Source: Clostridium sp. (lineage in GTDB: Bacteria > Bacillota > Clostridia > Oscillospirales > Acutalibacteraceae). Taken from it: 64,000 nucleotides of DNA. This document shows, one piece after another, positions 40,229 through 50,970 of the stretch. A model generated the notes under the pieces. That model saw nothing but the letters and a program-made list of their open reading frames with translations. It was not told the origin of the DNA and ran no database searches. The first letter of the stretch is position 1; every line of letters starts with the position of its first letter. The translations under genes and the position numbers were made by a program. The stretch is from the NCBI GenBank assembly GCA_023663865.1, contig JAMPGU010000004.1:1-64000 (forward strand). Direction: 5' to 3'.

Positions 40229-41239
40229 ATGAAAATATTGGTACTTGCCGGAGGACTCAGCCCCGAAAGGGATGTATCCCTGTCCTCTGCATCGCAGATT
40301 GCTAAAGCACTCATATCTAAAGGTTACAACGTATGCATTTTAGATTTGGCTTATGGCATTGAGGATATTGCTGAACTGGAATTCACAGATAATATAAGGG
40401 ATATAGAGGATTATAAAATAAGTAAAAATATAACCGCTTTCGCAAATGGTAAAATCATTGGTGCAAATGTTATTGCTGCATGCAAAAAGGCGGATGCAGT
40501 TTATCTGGCACTACACGGAGATGTGGGCGAAAATGGTAAAATTCAGGCACTGCTTGATTTAAATGATATAAAATATACCGGCTCAAAATATGATGGCTGC
40601 TGCCTTGCTATGGATAAAAATATTTCTAAAATCATTGCAAAGCAATACAAGGTCAAAACACCGAAATGGAGTATGAATACAAAGACAGACGATATTCATT
40701 ATCCCTGTGTAGTTAAGCCAGCCGGCTGCGGCTCCAGCGTAGGTGTGGCAATGGTGAATACAGATGCCGAACTGACAGCAGCTATTCACAAGGCAAAGCA
40801 ATTTGACGATACAATTCTTATTGAGGAGCGTATTATCGGACGTGAATTTTCGGTAGGCATACTGGATTCACAAGCACTTCCGATAATAGAGATTGAACCA
40901 AAGTCGGGCTTTTATGATTATGAAAACAAATATCAACCGGGAATGACAATGGAAACCTGCCCTGCAAATCTTACACAGAAACAGACAGAGACCCTGCAGA
41001 AATCGGCATTAATCATGTATAAAGCCTTGCATCTCGGATACTATTCCCGCATTGATTTTATGATGGATAAGGATGACAGCATTTATTTTTTAGAGGCAAA
41101 TGCCCTGCCCGGTATGACACCAACCAGCCTGCTTCCTCAAGAGGCAGCAGCAATGGAGATTACATACAGCGATTTATGTGATAGAATCGTAAAGGCTGCA
41201 CTGAAAGCGAATGATGAAGATACGAATAATACCGTTTAA
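40229..41239 (+). CDS. ddl: D-alanine--D-alanine ligase
   Basis: 336 residues, ATP-grasp fold: N-terminal VLAGGLSPERDVSLSSA, LALHGDVGENGKIQ, the CVVKPAGCGSSVGV nucleotide loop, LIEERIIGREFSVGIL, the FYDYENKY omega loop and FLEANALPGMTPTSLLPQ at the C-terminus. AAAGGAGG precedes ATG 40229. It makes D-Ala-D-Ala for peptidoglycan. The loop pattern fits Ddl rather than VanA/VanC ligases, but the acceptor is not certain. Confidence 0.85.
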   Translation: MKILVLAGGLSPERDVSLSSASQIAKALISKGYNVCILDLAYGIEDIAELEFTDNIRDIEDYKISKNITAFANGKIIGANVIAACKKADAVYLALHGDVGENGKIQALLDLNDIKYTGSKYDGCCLAMDKNISKIIAKQYKVKTPKWSMNTKTDDIHYPCVVKPAGCGSSVGVAMVNTDAELTAAIHKAKQFDDTILIEERIIGREFSVGILDSQALPIIEIEPKSGFYDYENKYQPGMTMETCPANLTQKQTETLQKSALIMYKALHLGYYSRIDFMMDKDDSIYFLEANALPGMTPTSLLPQEAAAMEITYSDLCDRIVKAALKANDEDTNNTV

Positions 41240-41403
41240 CTGCTTAACATCGTTAAAAAATTAACTATTTAATTTGGTATAATATGGCTGTTTTTGTATA
41301 AAGTGTAAAATTTACAAAATTTTCTTGATTAATTAGAACAAACAGTATAAAATAATAATGCACAAAAGCAATTAATAAATTTTATAAGTGGAGGTAATTT
41401 CCA

Positions 41404-42417
41404 ATGGTTAAAGTTGCTATTAATGGTTTCGGCCGTATCGGTCGTCTTGCATTCCGCCAGATGTTCGGTGCTGATGGTTATGAGGTTGTTGCTATCAACG
41501 ATCTTACAAGCCCAAAAATGCTTGCTCATCTTTTAAAGTACGATTCATCTCAGGGTAAGTATGCACTTGCTGACACTGTATCAGCTACAGACGACTCAAT
41601 CATCGTTGATGGTAAAGAGATTAAGATTTATGCTAAGGCAGATGCTTCTGAGCTTCCTTGGGGCGAGCTTGGTGTAGACGTAGTATTAGAGTGTACAGGC
41701 TTCTATTGCTCAAAGGATAAGGCTTCAGCTCACGTTAAGGCTGGTGCTCGTAAGGTTGTTATTTCAGCTCCTGCAGGTAATGATCTTCCAACAATCGTTT
41801 ACAATGTAAACCACGAAGAGCTTACAGCTGAGGATACAGTTATTTCTGCTGCATCTTGTACAACAAACTGTCTTGCTCCTATGGCTAAGGCTCTCAACGA
41901 TTTCGCTGAGATTCAGTCAGGTATTATGTGCACAATCCACGCTTACACAGGTGATCAGATGACACTTGATGGTCCTCAGAGAAAGGGTGACCTTCGTCGT
42001 TCAAGAGCTGCTGCTGTAAACATCGTACCGAACTCAACAGGTGCTGCAAAGGCAATCGGTCTTGTTATTCCTGAGCTTAACGGCAAGCTTATCGGTTCTG
42101 CACAGAGAGTTCCTACTCCAACAGGTTCAACAACAATTCTTACTGCTGTTGTTAAGGGCAAGGACGTTACAGTTGACGGCATCAATGCTGCTATGAAGGC
42201 TGCTGCTACAGAGTCATTCGGCTACAACACCGATGAAATCGTATCTTCAGATATCGTTGGCATGAGATATGGTTCACTCTTTGATGCTACTCAGACAATG
42301 GTTCTTCCAATCGGCGAGGATCTCTATGAGGTTCAGGTTGTTTCTTGGTATGATAACGAGAACAGCTACACATCACAGATGGTTAGAACAATCAAGTACT
42401 TCTCAGAGCTTGGTTAA
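41404..42417 (+). CDS. gapA: glyceraldehyde-3-phosphate dehydrogenase, type I
   Basis: 337 residues. NAD-binding [13 protein letters not shown], catalytic Cys in [17 protein letters not shown], substrate loops and [13 protein letters not shown] at the C-terminus. AGTGGAGG ribosome site. The gene uses few codons repeatedly (GTT, GCT, CTT), consistent with high expression. Possible promoters in front: extended -10 TGGTATAAT at 41275-41283 and TTGATT-15-TATAAA at 41325-41351. Confidence 0.97.
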   Translation: MVKVAINGFGRIGRLAFRQMFGADGYEVVAINDLTSPKMLAHLLKYDSSQGKYALADTVSATDDSIIVDGKEIKIYAKADASELPWGELGVDVVLECTGFYCSKDKASAHVKAGARKVVISAPAGNDLPTIVYNVNHEELTAEDTVISAASCTTNCLAPMAKALNDFAEIQSGIMCTIHAYTGDQMTLDGPQRKGDLRRSRAAAVNIVPNSTGAAKAIGLVIPELNGKLIGSAQRVPTPTGSTTILTAVVKGKDVTVDGINAAMKAAATESFGYNTDEIVSSDIVGMRYGSLFDATQTMVLPIGEDLYEVQVVSWYDNENSYTSQMVRTIKYFSELG

Positions 42418-42437
42418 TAGATACCAAATTAGAAATG

Positions 42438-42464
42438 AAAGCAGGAGCATTTGCTCCTGCTTTT
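42438..42464 (+). terminator. gapA terminator
   Basis: AAAGCAGGAGC pairs with GCTCCTGCTTT around ATTT, then TAATTTTTTT. Confidence 0.9.
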
Positions 42465-42665
42465 AATTTTTTTACAGCAAATTCACTTCAAAAGAAATCA
42501 TCGCAGATGGATAATTTTACACAAAGTTTCACAGAGATACATTTTTTGATACAATTTTTTAAATTTTTACAATACTACAGGAATAACATCAAATTTGTCA
42601 AGCCACTAGGACTTGTGTCAAATATGAATAGTTTGTAAATCCAACGCGCACATATGCTAAAATTA

Positions 42666-42694
42666 TTGATTTTTGGCACAATATGTGGTATAAT
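42666..42694 (+). promoter_or_regulatory. promoter of the NfeD/SPFH operon
   Basis: TTGATT (42666-42671), 17 bp, TATAAT (42689-42694) with an extended TG motif. Start near 42701 leaves a 140-nt leader without ORF. The rest of the 42465-42842 gap shows nothing else clear. Confidence 0.75.
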
Positions 42695-42842
42695 AGCATC
42701 ACAAAGCAACAGTACATAGTGAATCGTTTTAAGGAACACTGTATTCATTTTTTATATTGATTTTGCAGAACGATAAACATTCATATGGTTTCTGTGTTTT
42801 GAATACATTATATAATGTGAATAAAACCGGGAGGTGATTTCA

Positions 42843-43289
42843 ATGGCTGAATTAACACAGACGACGATTTATATAATCTGGGCAGCAGCAATTATTATTT
42901 TTGGTGCATTGGAAGCTATGACAGCTCAGCTTGTATCAATCTGGCTCGTAGTTGGTGCAATCGCAGCGCTAATTGCATCCTTCTTTGGTGCAACGTTCAT
43001 AGTCCAAATTATAGTATTTATATTAATAACAATTTTGGCTCTTGTTATCACAAGGCCTCTTGTTAAAAAATATATTAATCCAAAAAAGGAACGAACGAAT
43101 GCAGACAGAGTTATCAGTCAAACCGGCATTGTTGTTGAGACTATAGACAATATCAATGCTGTCGGTCAGGTAAAAGCTGACGGAAAAATTTGGACTGCAA
43201 AATCTATTAATAACAGCGTAATACCAAAAGATTCTGAGGTAATAATAGAAAGAATCGAAGGTGTTAAGCTGATAGTAAAACAAAAATAA
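42843..43289 (+). CDS. NfeD-like membrane protein
   Basis: ATG 42843 after GGGAGGTGATTTCA; 148 residues. Three transmembrane helices (TIYIIWAAAIIIFGALEAM, then two around 37-77), then a C-terminal OB-fold (VGQVKADGKIWTAKSINNSV) as in short NfeD proteins. It is followed by an SPFH gene, the usual NfeD partner. Confidence 0.85.
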   Translation: MAELTQTTIYIIWAAAIIIFGALEAMTAQLVSIWLVVGAIAALIASFFGATFIVQIIVFILITILALVITRPLVKKYINPKKERTNADRVISQTGIVVETIDNINAVGQVKADGKIWTAKSINNSVIPKDSEVIIERIEGVKLIVKQK

Positions 43290-43301
43290 AAGGAGAAAAA
43301 T

Positions 43302-44225
43302 ATGACATTTATTATTATCGCTGTATTAGTTGTTATCGCAATTGCCGCACTAATACTGACAAACATCAGAGTTGTACCACAATCAAAGGCCTATGTTATT
43401 GAAAGACTGGGTACCTTCTATTCAACATGGGATACAGGACTGCATGTAAAAATTCCGTTTATCGACAGAATTGCAAAAATCGTGTCCTTGAAGGAGCAGG
43501 TAGTTGACTTTAAGCCACAGCCTGTTATCACTAAAGATAATGTAACCATGCAGATAGACACCGTTGTGTTCTATCAGATTACTGACCCTAAGCTTTACAC
43601 CTACGGTGTAGAAAGCCCAATTTCCGCAATCGAAAACCTTTCAGCAACAACCCTTCGTAACATCATCGGTGAGCTGGAGCTTGACTCTACACTCACATCA
43701 CGTGATACTATTAATGCTAAAATCAGAGTTATTCTTGACGAAGCAACAGACCCATGGGGTATTAAGGTAAATCGTGTTGAGTTAAAGAATATTATCCCGC
43801 CTCGTGAAATTCAGGATGCAATGGAAAAGCAGATGAAGGCTGAGCGTGAAAGAAGAGAATCTATTCTTCGTGCAGAGGGTGAAAAGCAGTCAAGAATTCT
43901 TGTGGCTGAAGGTCATAAGGAGTCAAAAATCCTTGAAGCTGAAGCAGAAAAGCAGTCTGCAATTTTACATGCAGAGGCTGTTAGAGAGGCTAAAGTACGT
44001 GAGGCTGAGGGTGAAGCTGAAGCAATCATCAAGGTACAGCAGGCTACTGCAGATGCAATTAAGCTCTTAAATGATGCAAATGCAAGTGATGCTGTTGTTA
44101 AGCTAAAGGCTCTTGAGGCATTCGCTCAGGCTGCAGACGGTCAGGCTACAAAGATTATTATTCCGTCTGAAATTCAAGGTCTTGCAGGTCTTGCTGAGGG
44201 TGTTACCCAGGCAGTAAAAAAATAA
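43302..44225 (+). CDS. SPFH/stomatin-like membrane protein
   Basis: 307 residues. N-terminal membrane helix (IIIAVLVVIAIAALIL), SPFH core (VPQSKAYVIERLGTFYSTW, QMDTVVFYQI-type strand) and a long Glu/Ala-rich coiled coil (190-265: AERERRESILRAEGE repeats). Partner of the NfeD protein 12 bp upstream. Organises membrane microdomains and proteins such as FtsH in relatives. Confidence 0.9.
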   Translation: MTFIIIAVLVVIAIAALILTNIRVVPQSKAYVIERLGTFYSTWDTGLHVKIPFIDRIAKIVSLKEQVVDFKPQPVITKDNVTMQIDTVVFYQITDPKLYTYGVESPISAIENLSATTLRNIIGELELDSTLTSRDTINAKIRVILDEATDPWGIKVNRVELKNIIPPREIQDAMEKQMKAERERRESILRAEGEKQSRILVAEGHKESKILEAEAEKQSAILHAEAVREAKVREAEGEAEAIIKVQQATADAIKLLNDANASDAVVKLKALEAFAQAADGQATKIIIPSEIQGLAGLAEGVTQAVKK

Positions 44226-44295
44226 TCTGCTAAGATAATAAATAAACTATACATCAATAAATCAAAAGGTAATATAAAGTTATCCAAATAAAACG

Positions 44296-44324
44296 AATGA
44301 GCTCGGTATTATGCCGGGCTCATT
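44296..44324 (+). terminator. terminator of the NfeD/SPFH operon
   Basis: AATGAGCTCGG pairs with CCGGGCTCATT (one mismatch) around TATTATG, followed by TGT. Confidence 0.75.
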
Positions 44325-44390
44325 TGTCATTGATTTAAAGATATATTGTACTTATAAGTATTTAAATATAGCTTGTATATGCTATATTTC

Positions 44391-45119
44391 ATGAAAAGAC
44401 TTGACAAAAGTATTTTTCGCAACAGATGGGTAGGTGCATATTTAGCAGATAAGGGTATTCGTGTTATACCAACAGTTAGTTGGGGACTTGAAAACACTTT
44501 CGATTTCTGTTTTAATGGTATTAAAAAAGGCAGCGGAAGTGTCCATGGTGGTCAATGGAGACCCAATCCAGATAAACCTGAAGATGCAAGATTTTTGGGA
44601 GAACCCGGTGAAATTAAACATACTTTTAAAGGCAATAAACAGGGAGGCTATTGGATTGATACGGTGATAGGCAATGACGGAAAAGGTGATTATGAAACGC
44701 ATAATACTGATCACGGACAACCTGCTAAACATTCTAATCCGCACAGGCATAAAATAGAGTGGCAAGGTGAAGATAATCATCCTGTGCTAAAAAAAACTAT
44801 AAATGATATTACTAAAAGTGCACATAAATTAAAACAAGCAAAAGAGGCATATGATATGAATAATATGGAGTTTAAAACAAAATATGAATTTAAAACATCA
44901 ATAGAACGAGGATGTGAGTTATGTTTTGAGTGGAATGGAATTGATTACGGAATATTCCCAACCGAAAATAATCAATGGGTTATCTGTTTGGTATATACAG
45001 ATAAAGATAGTCAAGATGTATATTATAACAATATTGATGATGTGATGAATCATAAAATCGGAGACGATAGATTAATAGATATTTGCACCAAGTTCACTGT
45101 AACAGACAGAACGCTTTAA
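44391..45119 (+). CDS. DUF4417-like chimera, probably internally deleted
   Basis: The best start is ATG 44391 (no strong ribosome site; the frame opens at 44373). Residues 8-45 (NRWVGAYLADKGIRVIPTVSW, DFCFNGIKKGS) match the DUF4417 N-terminal pattern. The usual ~100-residue middle is missing and the sequence passes directly to GGQWRPNPDKPEDARFLG, HTDHGQPAKHSNPHRH and a C-terminal domain. DUF4417 genes are commonly phage-linked. It is the only accessory-looking gene in this resident segment. Function unknown. Confidence 0.6.
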   Translation: MKRLDKSIFRNRWVGAYLADKGIRVIPTVSWGLENTFDFCFNGIKKGSGSVHGGQWRPNPDKPEDARFLGEPGEIKHTFKGNKQGGYWIDTVIGNDGKGDYETHNTDHGQPAKHSNPHRHKIEWQGEDNHPVLKKTINDITKSAHKLKQAKEAYDMNNMEFKTKYEFKTSIERGCELCFEWNGIDYGIFPTENNQWVICLVYTDKDSQDVYYNNIDDVMNHKIGDDRLIDICTKFTVTDRTL

Positions 45120-45120
45120 A

Positions 45121-45160
45121 AGCAAACAAGCCGAGAGCAATTGCTCTCGGCTTGTTTGCT
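45121..45160. terminator. very stable bidirectional terminator
   Basis: AGCAAACAAGCCGAGAGC pairs perfectly with GCTCTCGGCTTGTTTGCT around AATT (18-bp stem), then TTTT. It separates the plus-strand gene from the minus-strand rubrerythrin. Confidence 0.9.
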
Positions 45161-45173
45161 TTTTCAATATACT

Positions 45174-45719
45174 TTAATAATTCTCTGCTTTCAGCTTAAA
45201 GTAACCCTTTGGCTTCTTGCATACCGGGCACTGATTTGGTGCTTCTTTGCCGATGACAATATTACCGCAATTTGAGCAAATCCAAATTTTTTCTTCGTCA
45301 CGGCTGAATACCAAACCATCCTCGACATTTTTCAGGAGTTTTCTGAATCTTTCCTCATGCTCCTTTTCAATCTTGGCTACCGACTCAAAAAGGAATGCAA
45401 TATGATCAAAGCCCTCTTCCTTTGCTTCCTGCGCAAAGGCTGCATACATATTGGTCCATTCATAATTTTCGCCATCAGCCGCATCGCTTAAATTCGTGGC
45501 AGTATCCTTGAGCTCTCCGCCGCTAAGATGCTTAAACCAAATCTCTGCATGCTCCTGCTCATTCTTTGCTGTCTCTCGGAAAATCTCGGCAATCTGAATA
45601 AAACCATCCGCCTCTGCCTTATCGGCAAAATAGGTATACTTGTTTCTTGCCTGGCTTTCGCCTGCAAAAGCAGCTAAAAGGTTTGCCTGTGTTTTTGTGC
45701 CTTGTAAATTATTGTTCAA
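45174..45719 (-). CDS. rbr: rubrerythrin
   Basis: TTG 45717-45719 is preferred because GGAG stands 8 bp before it; the frame opens 9 bp earlier. 181 residues: ferritin-like diiron domain ([36 protein letters not shown]) and C-terminal rubredoxin site ([19 protein letters not shown]). It reduces peroxide in anaerobes. Head of the minus-strand cluster with its own terminator. Confidence 0.93.
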   Translation of the reverse strand: MNNNLQGTKTQANLLAAFAGESQARNKYTYFADKAEADGFIQIAEIFRETAKNEQEHAEIWFKHLSGGELKDTATNLSDAADGENYEWTNMYAAFAQEAKEEGFDHIAFLFESVAKIEKEHEERFRKLLKNVEDGLVFSRDEEKIWICSNCGNIVIGKEAPNQCPVCKKPKGYFKLKAENY

Positions 45720-45741
45720 AAAGACCACTCCATTAAATTTT

Positions 45742-48198
45742 TTATAATCCCAGCCTTTTTATTCTTGACACTATTTGAACAAATATACACCAAACAGCCT
45801 GAAAAATAACAATATTTACCGGCGTTATTTGACTGATTCCCTCAAGGAAGCCCAGCATTGCCACAAGTACAAAGCCTAGTATTGCTCCGAAGGATACCAA
45901 TACACCTAAAAGTTTTTTTGTTTCTCCTAAATTTTCTGCAGCCGCCATTGAGGAGACAAAGCCCAGTGCAGAGCCATTATGAACGATATATGCAGGAGAT
46001 TTTTCCACACACATATCTGAATACTTTTCAAAAACTCTTGCATTTGAGGAATTCATAACACGAACAAATCCCTCCGGCAGCGAAAACAATTCTGCTATAC
46101 TTTCATCATTAATGAAAGGGTCTGCACTCTTTACAAGTACTGTTATACCGCTTTTTTCAAGCTTACGCAGTGAACGTTTCAAATCCGGGTCAGCATTATA
46201 AGACACAACGAACATCGCCATAACCTGACCTGTAACTGCGAGATATAATATCTTTCTACCCTTGCGGGCATACTTTCGCTCAAACTCCTCTTTCGGAACA
46301 GGGACACCGTGATGTATTAACAGCTCTCTTGTTCCGACAAGAATTTTCTTTCTGTATATCCAGGCAGATGTACCAAGCCTGTCCTCATAAACAACACCGT
46401 CAACATCAGGCAAAATTGCCTGCTTGCCGATAATAACATCATCAAACACATAGGACAGCGGACTCTTCGTTTTCATAATTACAGCTGCTGTCTTTAAAAT
46501 TACATCATCCGCTTTAGCACCGTTAAAGGTTTTGATGCCGTGAATTTCACAGCTGTTTTTTCCAAATAAATCCTGTGCCTCAATGACAATGGCATTCGCA
46601 TTATCAACGGTTGCTGCACCCTCGTAGCCATTAATCATTGCCCCTTTTTCTTTCAGCTTTTTCGCAACACCCAGCAGGGATGTATTTGAGCTGTAGATTG
46701 ACACTACAGGGAGAGAAATGCAAAGTGCACAAACCGCTGTATTAAAGCCTAAATACCAGTTTTTCATAACAAGTGACAGCACAATAAACAACACCGCACT
46801 TAACCCTATTGATATAAAGCCGACTATTTTTGATATCTTATCAGCAGGCTCATCACTGCAGCTGATATCCAGATAATTTGTTGCAAAATCTGTTTTAATG
46901 CTTGTTTTCAGATTTGGCTCACCGGTTAAAACGCCTCTGCTGATGATTGTTGCATCCACCGTATTGGCAATAGATTCAACCGTATACAAATCCTCCTGAG
47001 CTGCAAGGAATTCAAAATTATCAATAATTCTTGCTGTCAGTGTTGCCTTGCCCACATTTGTCATAAGGAATGCAAAAGCCATAACAAAGGGCAACGGTAT
47101 ACCATTATCAATATAAAAATTCGTATCGGCTATCAGCAGTACAGAATGCACAAGTACAATTACACTTGCAACAGAAATCGGGAAGCTGTAATTAATCCCT
47201 TTAGATAACTTAAATCCGAACACTATATTTTTGAAATTTACGGCAAAAAGGATTAAATAAAGCACAAGCTGGGCCGTAAAATAAGCTGTATAATCAAGCA
47301 AGAAGCTGGGCAGATAAGCACTGTCCTGAAATACATTTAACAGGCATAACGGAACTGCGGCGATAACAGTCAGCACTGCCTTGAGTGAAAAGGATGACTT
47401 TGTTGCAAACAGTTTTTCCAAAAATGCTGTTTTATCATCATTCTTTTTATACTCATTCTTGACCGCAGAATGCCTGCTGTTATTCATCTCATCCGGGCTG
47501 AATAGTCTGAATTTATTTACCTTTTCCTGCCGTCTTTGCTTCAGCTGCTCCTCAGCCAGTCTCTCATCAATCTTGGATATTTCTTCTGTTGAATCCTCAA
47601 AGCCCTCTAATACAATTTGATCCGCCTCTTCGCTTACAAAGCTGTCATTCTGCTTAAAATGCGGTCTGTTCATATTCAGAGATATTTTTGTTCGCTCCAG
47701 CTCTTCTACAGCAACTATGGTAGGTATTTCCTCTAAATCCGAGGTTTTGTCAAACCTTGATTTGCTTTTAATGGTTGCTGCACGTTCAATAATTTCGGGA
47801 GGATTTTTTGAATACTGCGGCTCGTCAGACTTTGTTTTAAAAAAGCTTTTTGTATTGGTATTCGGTACTACCGCTGTTTTTTGACTTATATTGACCGACT
47901 TTGTTTTCTGGTCAATCACTCGGGTTTGTTCAATACCCTCATCTACATTCGGCTTTTTACTCTTTAGTCTGTCAGTGTGAATCACAGCCGTCTTACCGCT
48001 GTTATCCTCTTGTTCTGCATTTGAATTATATCTATTCTTTTCACTCTTGATAGGCGCAGAATCTGTTTTATGACTGCCGTCAAGCTGCTGCTCAGCCTCC
48101 TCTTTGACCTCTTCAATCGCAGATTGGGCTCTGGCTATCGTTTTCTTTCTGATTTCCTCAGCCTGCTTTATGATTTCATCTATAGATATCTCGCTCAT
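45742..48198 (-). CDS. degenerate P-type ATPase-like membrane protein
   Basis: 818 residues. Residues 1-250 are low-complexity, charged ([20 protein letters not shown], many KSxK/TAV repeats), probably disordered. Six or more hydrophobic helices lie between 270 and 815. The segment after ~480 follows P-type ATPases ([20 protein letters not shown] ... [20 protein letters not shown]), but the phosphorylation motif DKTGT is replaced by IVIEAQDLF and TGDN by KSADPF. It therefore should not pump ions by this chemistry. Follows the rRNA methylase gene by 12 bp. Perhaps a sensor or scaffold. Confidence 0.6.
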   Translation of the reverse strand: MSEISIDEIIKQAEEIRKKTIARAQSAIEEVKEEAEQQLDGSHKTDSAPIKSEKNRYNSNAEQEDNSGKTAVIHTDRLKSKKPNVDEGIEQTRVIDQKTKSVNISQKTAVVPNTNTKSFFKTKSDEPQYSKNPPEIIERAATIKSKSRFDKTSDLEEIPTIVAVEELERTKISLNMNRPHFKQNDSFVSEEADQIVLEGFEDSTEEISKIDERLAEEQLKQRRQEKVNKFRLFSPDEMNNSRHSAVKNEYKKNDDKTAFLEKLFATKSSFSLKAVLTVIAAVPLCLLNVFQDSAYLPSFLLDYTAYFTAQLVLYLILFAVNFKNIVFGFKLSKGINYSFPISVASVIVLVHSVLLIADTNFYIDNGIPLPFVMAFAFLMTNVGKATLTARIIDNFEFLAAQEDLYTVESIANTVDATIISRGVLTGEPNLKTSIKTDFATNYLDISCSDEPADKISKIVGFISIGLSAVLFIVLSLVMKNWYLGFNTAVCALCISLPVVSIYSSNTSLLGVAKKLKEKGAMINGYEGAATVDNANAIVIEAQDLFGKNSCEIHGIKTFNGAKADDVILKTAAVIMKTKSPLSYVFDDVIIGKQAILPDVDGVVYEDRLGTSAWIYRKKILVGTRELLIHHGVPVPKEEFERKYARKGRKILYLAVTGQVMAMFVVSYNADPDLKRSLRKLEKSGITVLVKSADPFINDESIAELFSLPEGFVRVMNSSNARVFEKYSDMCVEKSPAYIVHNGSALGFVSSMAAAENLGETKKLLGVLVSFGAILGFVLVAMLGFLEGISQITPVNIVIFQAVWCIFVQIVSRIKRLGL

Positions 48199-48210
48199 AC
48201 TTCCCCACTC

Positions 48211-48966
48211 TTATAAGCCAAGCCTTTGCTTAGCTACTTCATACATAATTATACCTGCGGCAACGGAGGCATTCAGTGAATTCACCTTGCCAAGCATCGG
48301 CAGTGATACGGTTACATCGCATCTCTCCTTAACCAGTCTGCCGACTCCCTTGCCCTCATTGCCGACAACCAATGCACAGCCCCCTGAAAAATCTGTTTTG
48401 CACCAGGGCTGTCCATCCATATCTGCACAATAGACCCATATATTTCTCTTTTTTAACTCTTCTATCGTAGACACAATATTGCCTACTCTTGCCACACGCA
48501 TATATTCAAGTGCGCCGCAGCTGGTTTTTGCAACAATAAAATTAAGTCCTACATTTCGTCTCTTGGGAATAATAATACCGTGAGCACCGCTTGCCTCAGC
48601 GCTTCGTATAATTGCACCGAGATTATGACTATCCTCTATCTCATCACAAATGATAATAAAAGGCGACTCTCCCCTGCTTTGTGCATACTCCAGTATTTCA
48701 TCAACCGTTGAATAGCTGTGGGCAGGAACATTGGCAGCAACGCCCTGATGATTGCCATTGCCGCACATAAAATCAAGCTTTTTCCTGTCAACATTCTTTA
48801 CAACAATACCCTGTTGCTTACATACAGATAGAATCTTATTGATTGAGCCCTCTCGGTCTCCCTTAGCTATAAGTACATTTTCGATTTCTCTTCCGCTTTT
48901 CAGCAGCTCGAGCACTGCATTTCTTCCTATTATCAGGTTATCGTTTTGTATTTCCTCTCTCGGCAT
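48211..48966 (-). CDS. SpoU/TrmH-family rRNA 2'-O-methyltransferase
   Basis: ATG 48964-48966 (MPREE) has GGAG 9 bp upstream; the long hydrophobic extension before it is not expected. 251 residues: substrate-binding N-terminal domain (LIIGRNAVLELLKSGREIEN) and SPOUT knot with DEIEDSHNLGAIIRSAEASG, GNEGKGVGRLVKERCD and SLNASVAAGIIMYE, the three SpoU motifs. RlmB-like (23S rRNA G2251) by length. Confidence 0.9.
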   Translation of the reverse strand: MPREEIQNDNLIIGRNAVLELLKSGREIENVLIAKGDREGSINKILSVCKQQGIVVKNVDRKKLDFMCGNGNHQGVAANVPAHSYSTVDEILEYAQSRGESPFIIICDEIEDSHNLGAIIRSAEASGAHGIIIPKRRNVGLNFIVAKTSCGALEYMRVARVGNIVSTIEELKKRNIWVYCADMDGQPWCKTDFSGGCALVVGNEGKGVGRLVKERCDVTVSLPMLGKVNSLNASVAAGIIMYEVAKQRLGL

Positions 48967-49092
48967 ATTTTGTATCTCCATATAATTATTCAATATAATT
49001 ATAACATCATATAGTAGATAATTCAATATACATAAAAAGGAAATTGTCAGAAGAATGCAAACTTGATATATCACCGCTCATTGCCAAACAAA

Positions 49093-49126
49093 AAATGACA
49101 TCGTCTACATAAGAACAATGTCATTT
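49093..49126. terminator. terminator downstream of lepA
   Basis: AAATGACAT (49093-49101) pairs with ATGTCATTT (49118-49126), 10 bp before the lepA stop codon region, A/T-rich on both sides. Confidence 0.6.
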
Positions 49127-49135
49127 AATATATAT

Positions 49136-50953
49136 TTATTCATCATCGCTTGACAGCTTCAGCACTGCTAAAAATGCCTCCTGAGGTACTTCTACTGAGC
49201 CAAACTGGCGCATACGCTTTTTACCCTCTTTTTGCTTTTCAAGCAATTTCTTTTTACGCGTTACATCACCACCGTAGCATTTTGCAAGTACATCCTTACG
49301 AAGTGCCTTAACAGTCTCACGGGCGATAACCTTACCGCCTATTGCAACCTGAATCGGAATTTCAAACAAATGCCGCGGAATATGCTTTTTCAGCTGTTCT
49401 GCAATTTTTCTTGCTCTGGAATATGCCTTTTCTCTGTGAATGATAAAGGACAGTGCATCAATGATATCTCCGTTCAAAAGCACGTCAACCTTGCAAAGAT
49501 CCGAGCGTCTGTAATCTGAAATCTCATAGTCAAAGGAAGCGTATCCACGAGTTCGTGATTTCAAGGCATCAAAGAAGTCATAGATAATTTCATTAAGCGG
49601 AAGCTCATAATGAATGTCTACTCTGTCAGGTGTAATGTAGTTCATATCCTTAAACACACCACGTCGTTCCTGACACATATCCATAACCGTACCCACAAAC
49701 TCACTCGGCACATATACATGGGCATTTGAGAATGGCTCTTCACAGTAATCAATCAGTGCCGGGTCGGGATAATTGGTAGGATTATCAATTTCAACCATTG
49801 AACCATCTGTCAAATGAATTTTGTAAACAACGCTTGGTACAGTTGTAATCAAATCTAAATTGTATTCTCGCTCCAGACGCTCCTCAATAATTTCCAGATG
49901 AAGAAGTCCCAAAAATCCGCAGCGAAAACCAAAGCCAAGGGCACCGGAGGTTTCCGGCTCGTAGGACAGGGATGCATCATTAAGCTGAAGCTTTTCCAGT
50001 GCATCACGAAGTGCTTCATAGTCCGCACCATCGGCAGGATACACACCGCAGAATACCATTGGATTTACCTTTCTGTATCCGGGCAGTGCTTCCGGTGCAG
50101 GATTGGAAGCCAAGGTAATGGTGTCACCAACACGTGCTTCGCTGACAGTTTTGATAGAGGCAGTAATATATCCAACCTCACCTGCTCTGAGGCAGTCCGC
50201 CTTTTCCATAGAGGTGGCACGCATATAACCAACCTCAACCACTGTAAACTCAGCGCCTGTTGCCATCATACGCATTGTGTCGCCTGCTTTAATTTTACCA
50301 TCCATTAAGCGAACGTAAACAATTACGCCACGGTAGGAATCATAAACTGAATCAAAAATAAGCGCTCTCAAAGGCTTATCGTCATCACCTACAGGAGCAG
50401 ATACCTCGTTTACAATATACTCCAAAACCTCTTCAACATTCTGTCCTGTTTTTGCACTGACACGGGGAGCATCCATACATGGAATTCCAACAACGTCCTC
50501 CACTTCACTTGCAACCCGTTCAGGCTCCGCTGCAGGCAGATCAATCTTGTTAATGACCGGCAGAATATCCAAATCGTGGTCAAGGGCAAGATACGTATTT
50601 GCAAGGGTCTGTGCCTCAACACCCTGAGAGGCATCCACAATCAGTATAGCTCCCTCACAGGCAGCCAATGAGCGTGAAACCTCATAATTAAAGTCAACGT
50701 GACCCGGAGTATCTATTAAATTAAATTCATAAAGGTCACCATTTTTTGCAGTATAATCAAGCTTAACCGCATGAGCCTTAATCGTAATTCCTCTTTCTCT
50801 TTCAAGGTCCATATCATCGAGAATCTGCTCCTGCATCTCTCGGCTTGCTACAGAGCTGGTAAGCTCCAGAAGACGATCGGCAAGGGTTGACTTTCCATGG
50901 TCAATATGGGCAATGATTGAAAAATTTCTTATATGTTCTTTATCTACAGACAA
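49136..50953 (-). CDS. lepA: translation elongation factor 4 (LepA)
   Basis: 605 residues from TTG 50951-50953 (GGAGGAAAAACC before it). GTPase motifs [22 protein letters not shown] and NKIDLPAAE; domains II-V and the LepA-specific C-terminus ending [18 protein letters not shown]. Back-translocates or stabilises stalled ribosomes. Confidence 0.97.
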   Translation of the reverse strand: MSVDKEHIRNFSIIAHIDHGKSTLADRLLELTSSVASREMQEQILDDMDLERERGITIKAHAVKLDYTAKNGDLYEFNLIDTPGHVDFNYEVSRSLAACEGAILIVDASQGVEAQTLANTYLALDHDLDILPVINKIDLPAAEPERVASEVEDVVGIPCMDAPRVSAKTGQNVEEVLEYIVNEVSAPVGDDDKPLRALIFDSVYDSYRGVIVYVRLMDGKIKAGDTMRMMATGAEFTVVEVGYMRATSMEKADCLRAGEVGYITASIKTVSEARVGDTITLASNPAPEALPGYRKVNPMVFCGVYPADGADYEALRDALEKLQLNDASLSYEPETSGALGFGFRCGFLGLLHLEIIEERLEREYNLDLITTVPSVVYKIHLTDGSMVEIDNPTNYPDPALIDYCEEPFSNAHVYVPSEFVGTVMDMCQERRGVFKDMNYITPDRVDIHYELPLNEIIYDFFDALKSRTRGYASFDYEISDYRRSDLCKVDVLLNGDIIDALSFIIHREKAYSRARKIAEQLKKHIPRHLFEIPIQVAIGGKVIARETVKALRKDVLAKCYGGDVTRKKKLLEKQKEGKKRMRQFGSVEVPQEAFLAVLKLSSDDE

Positions 50954-50970
50954 GGTTTTTCCTCCGTTAA

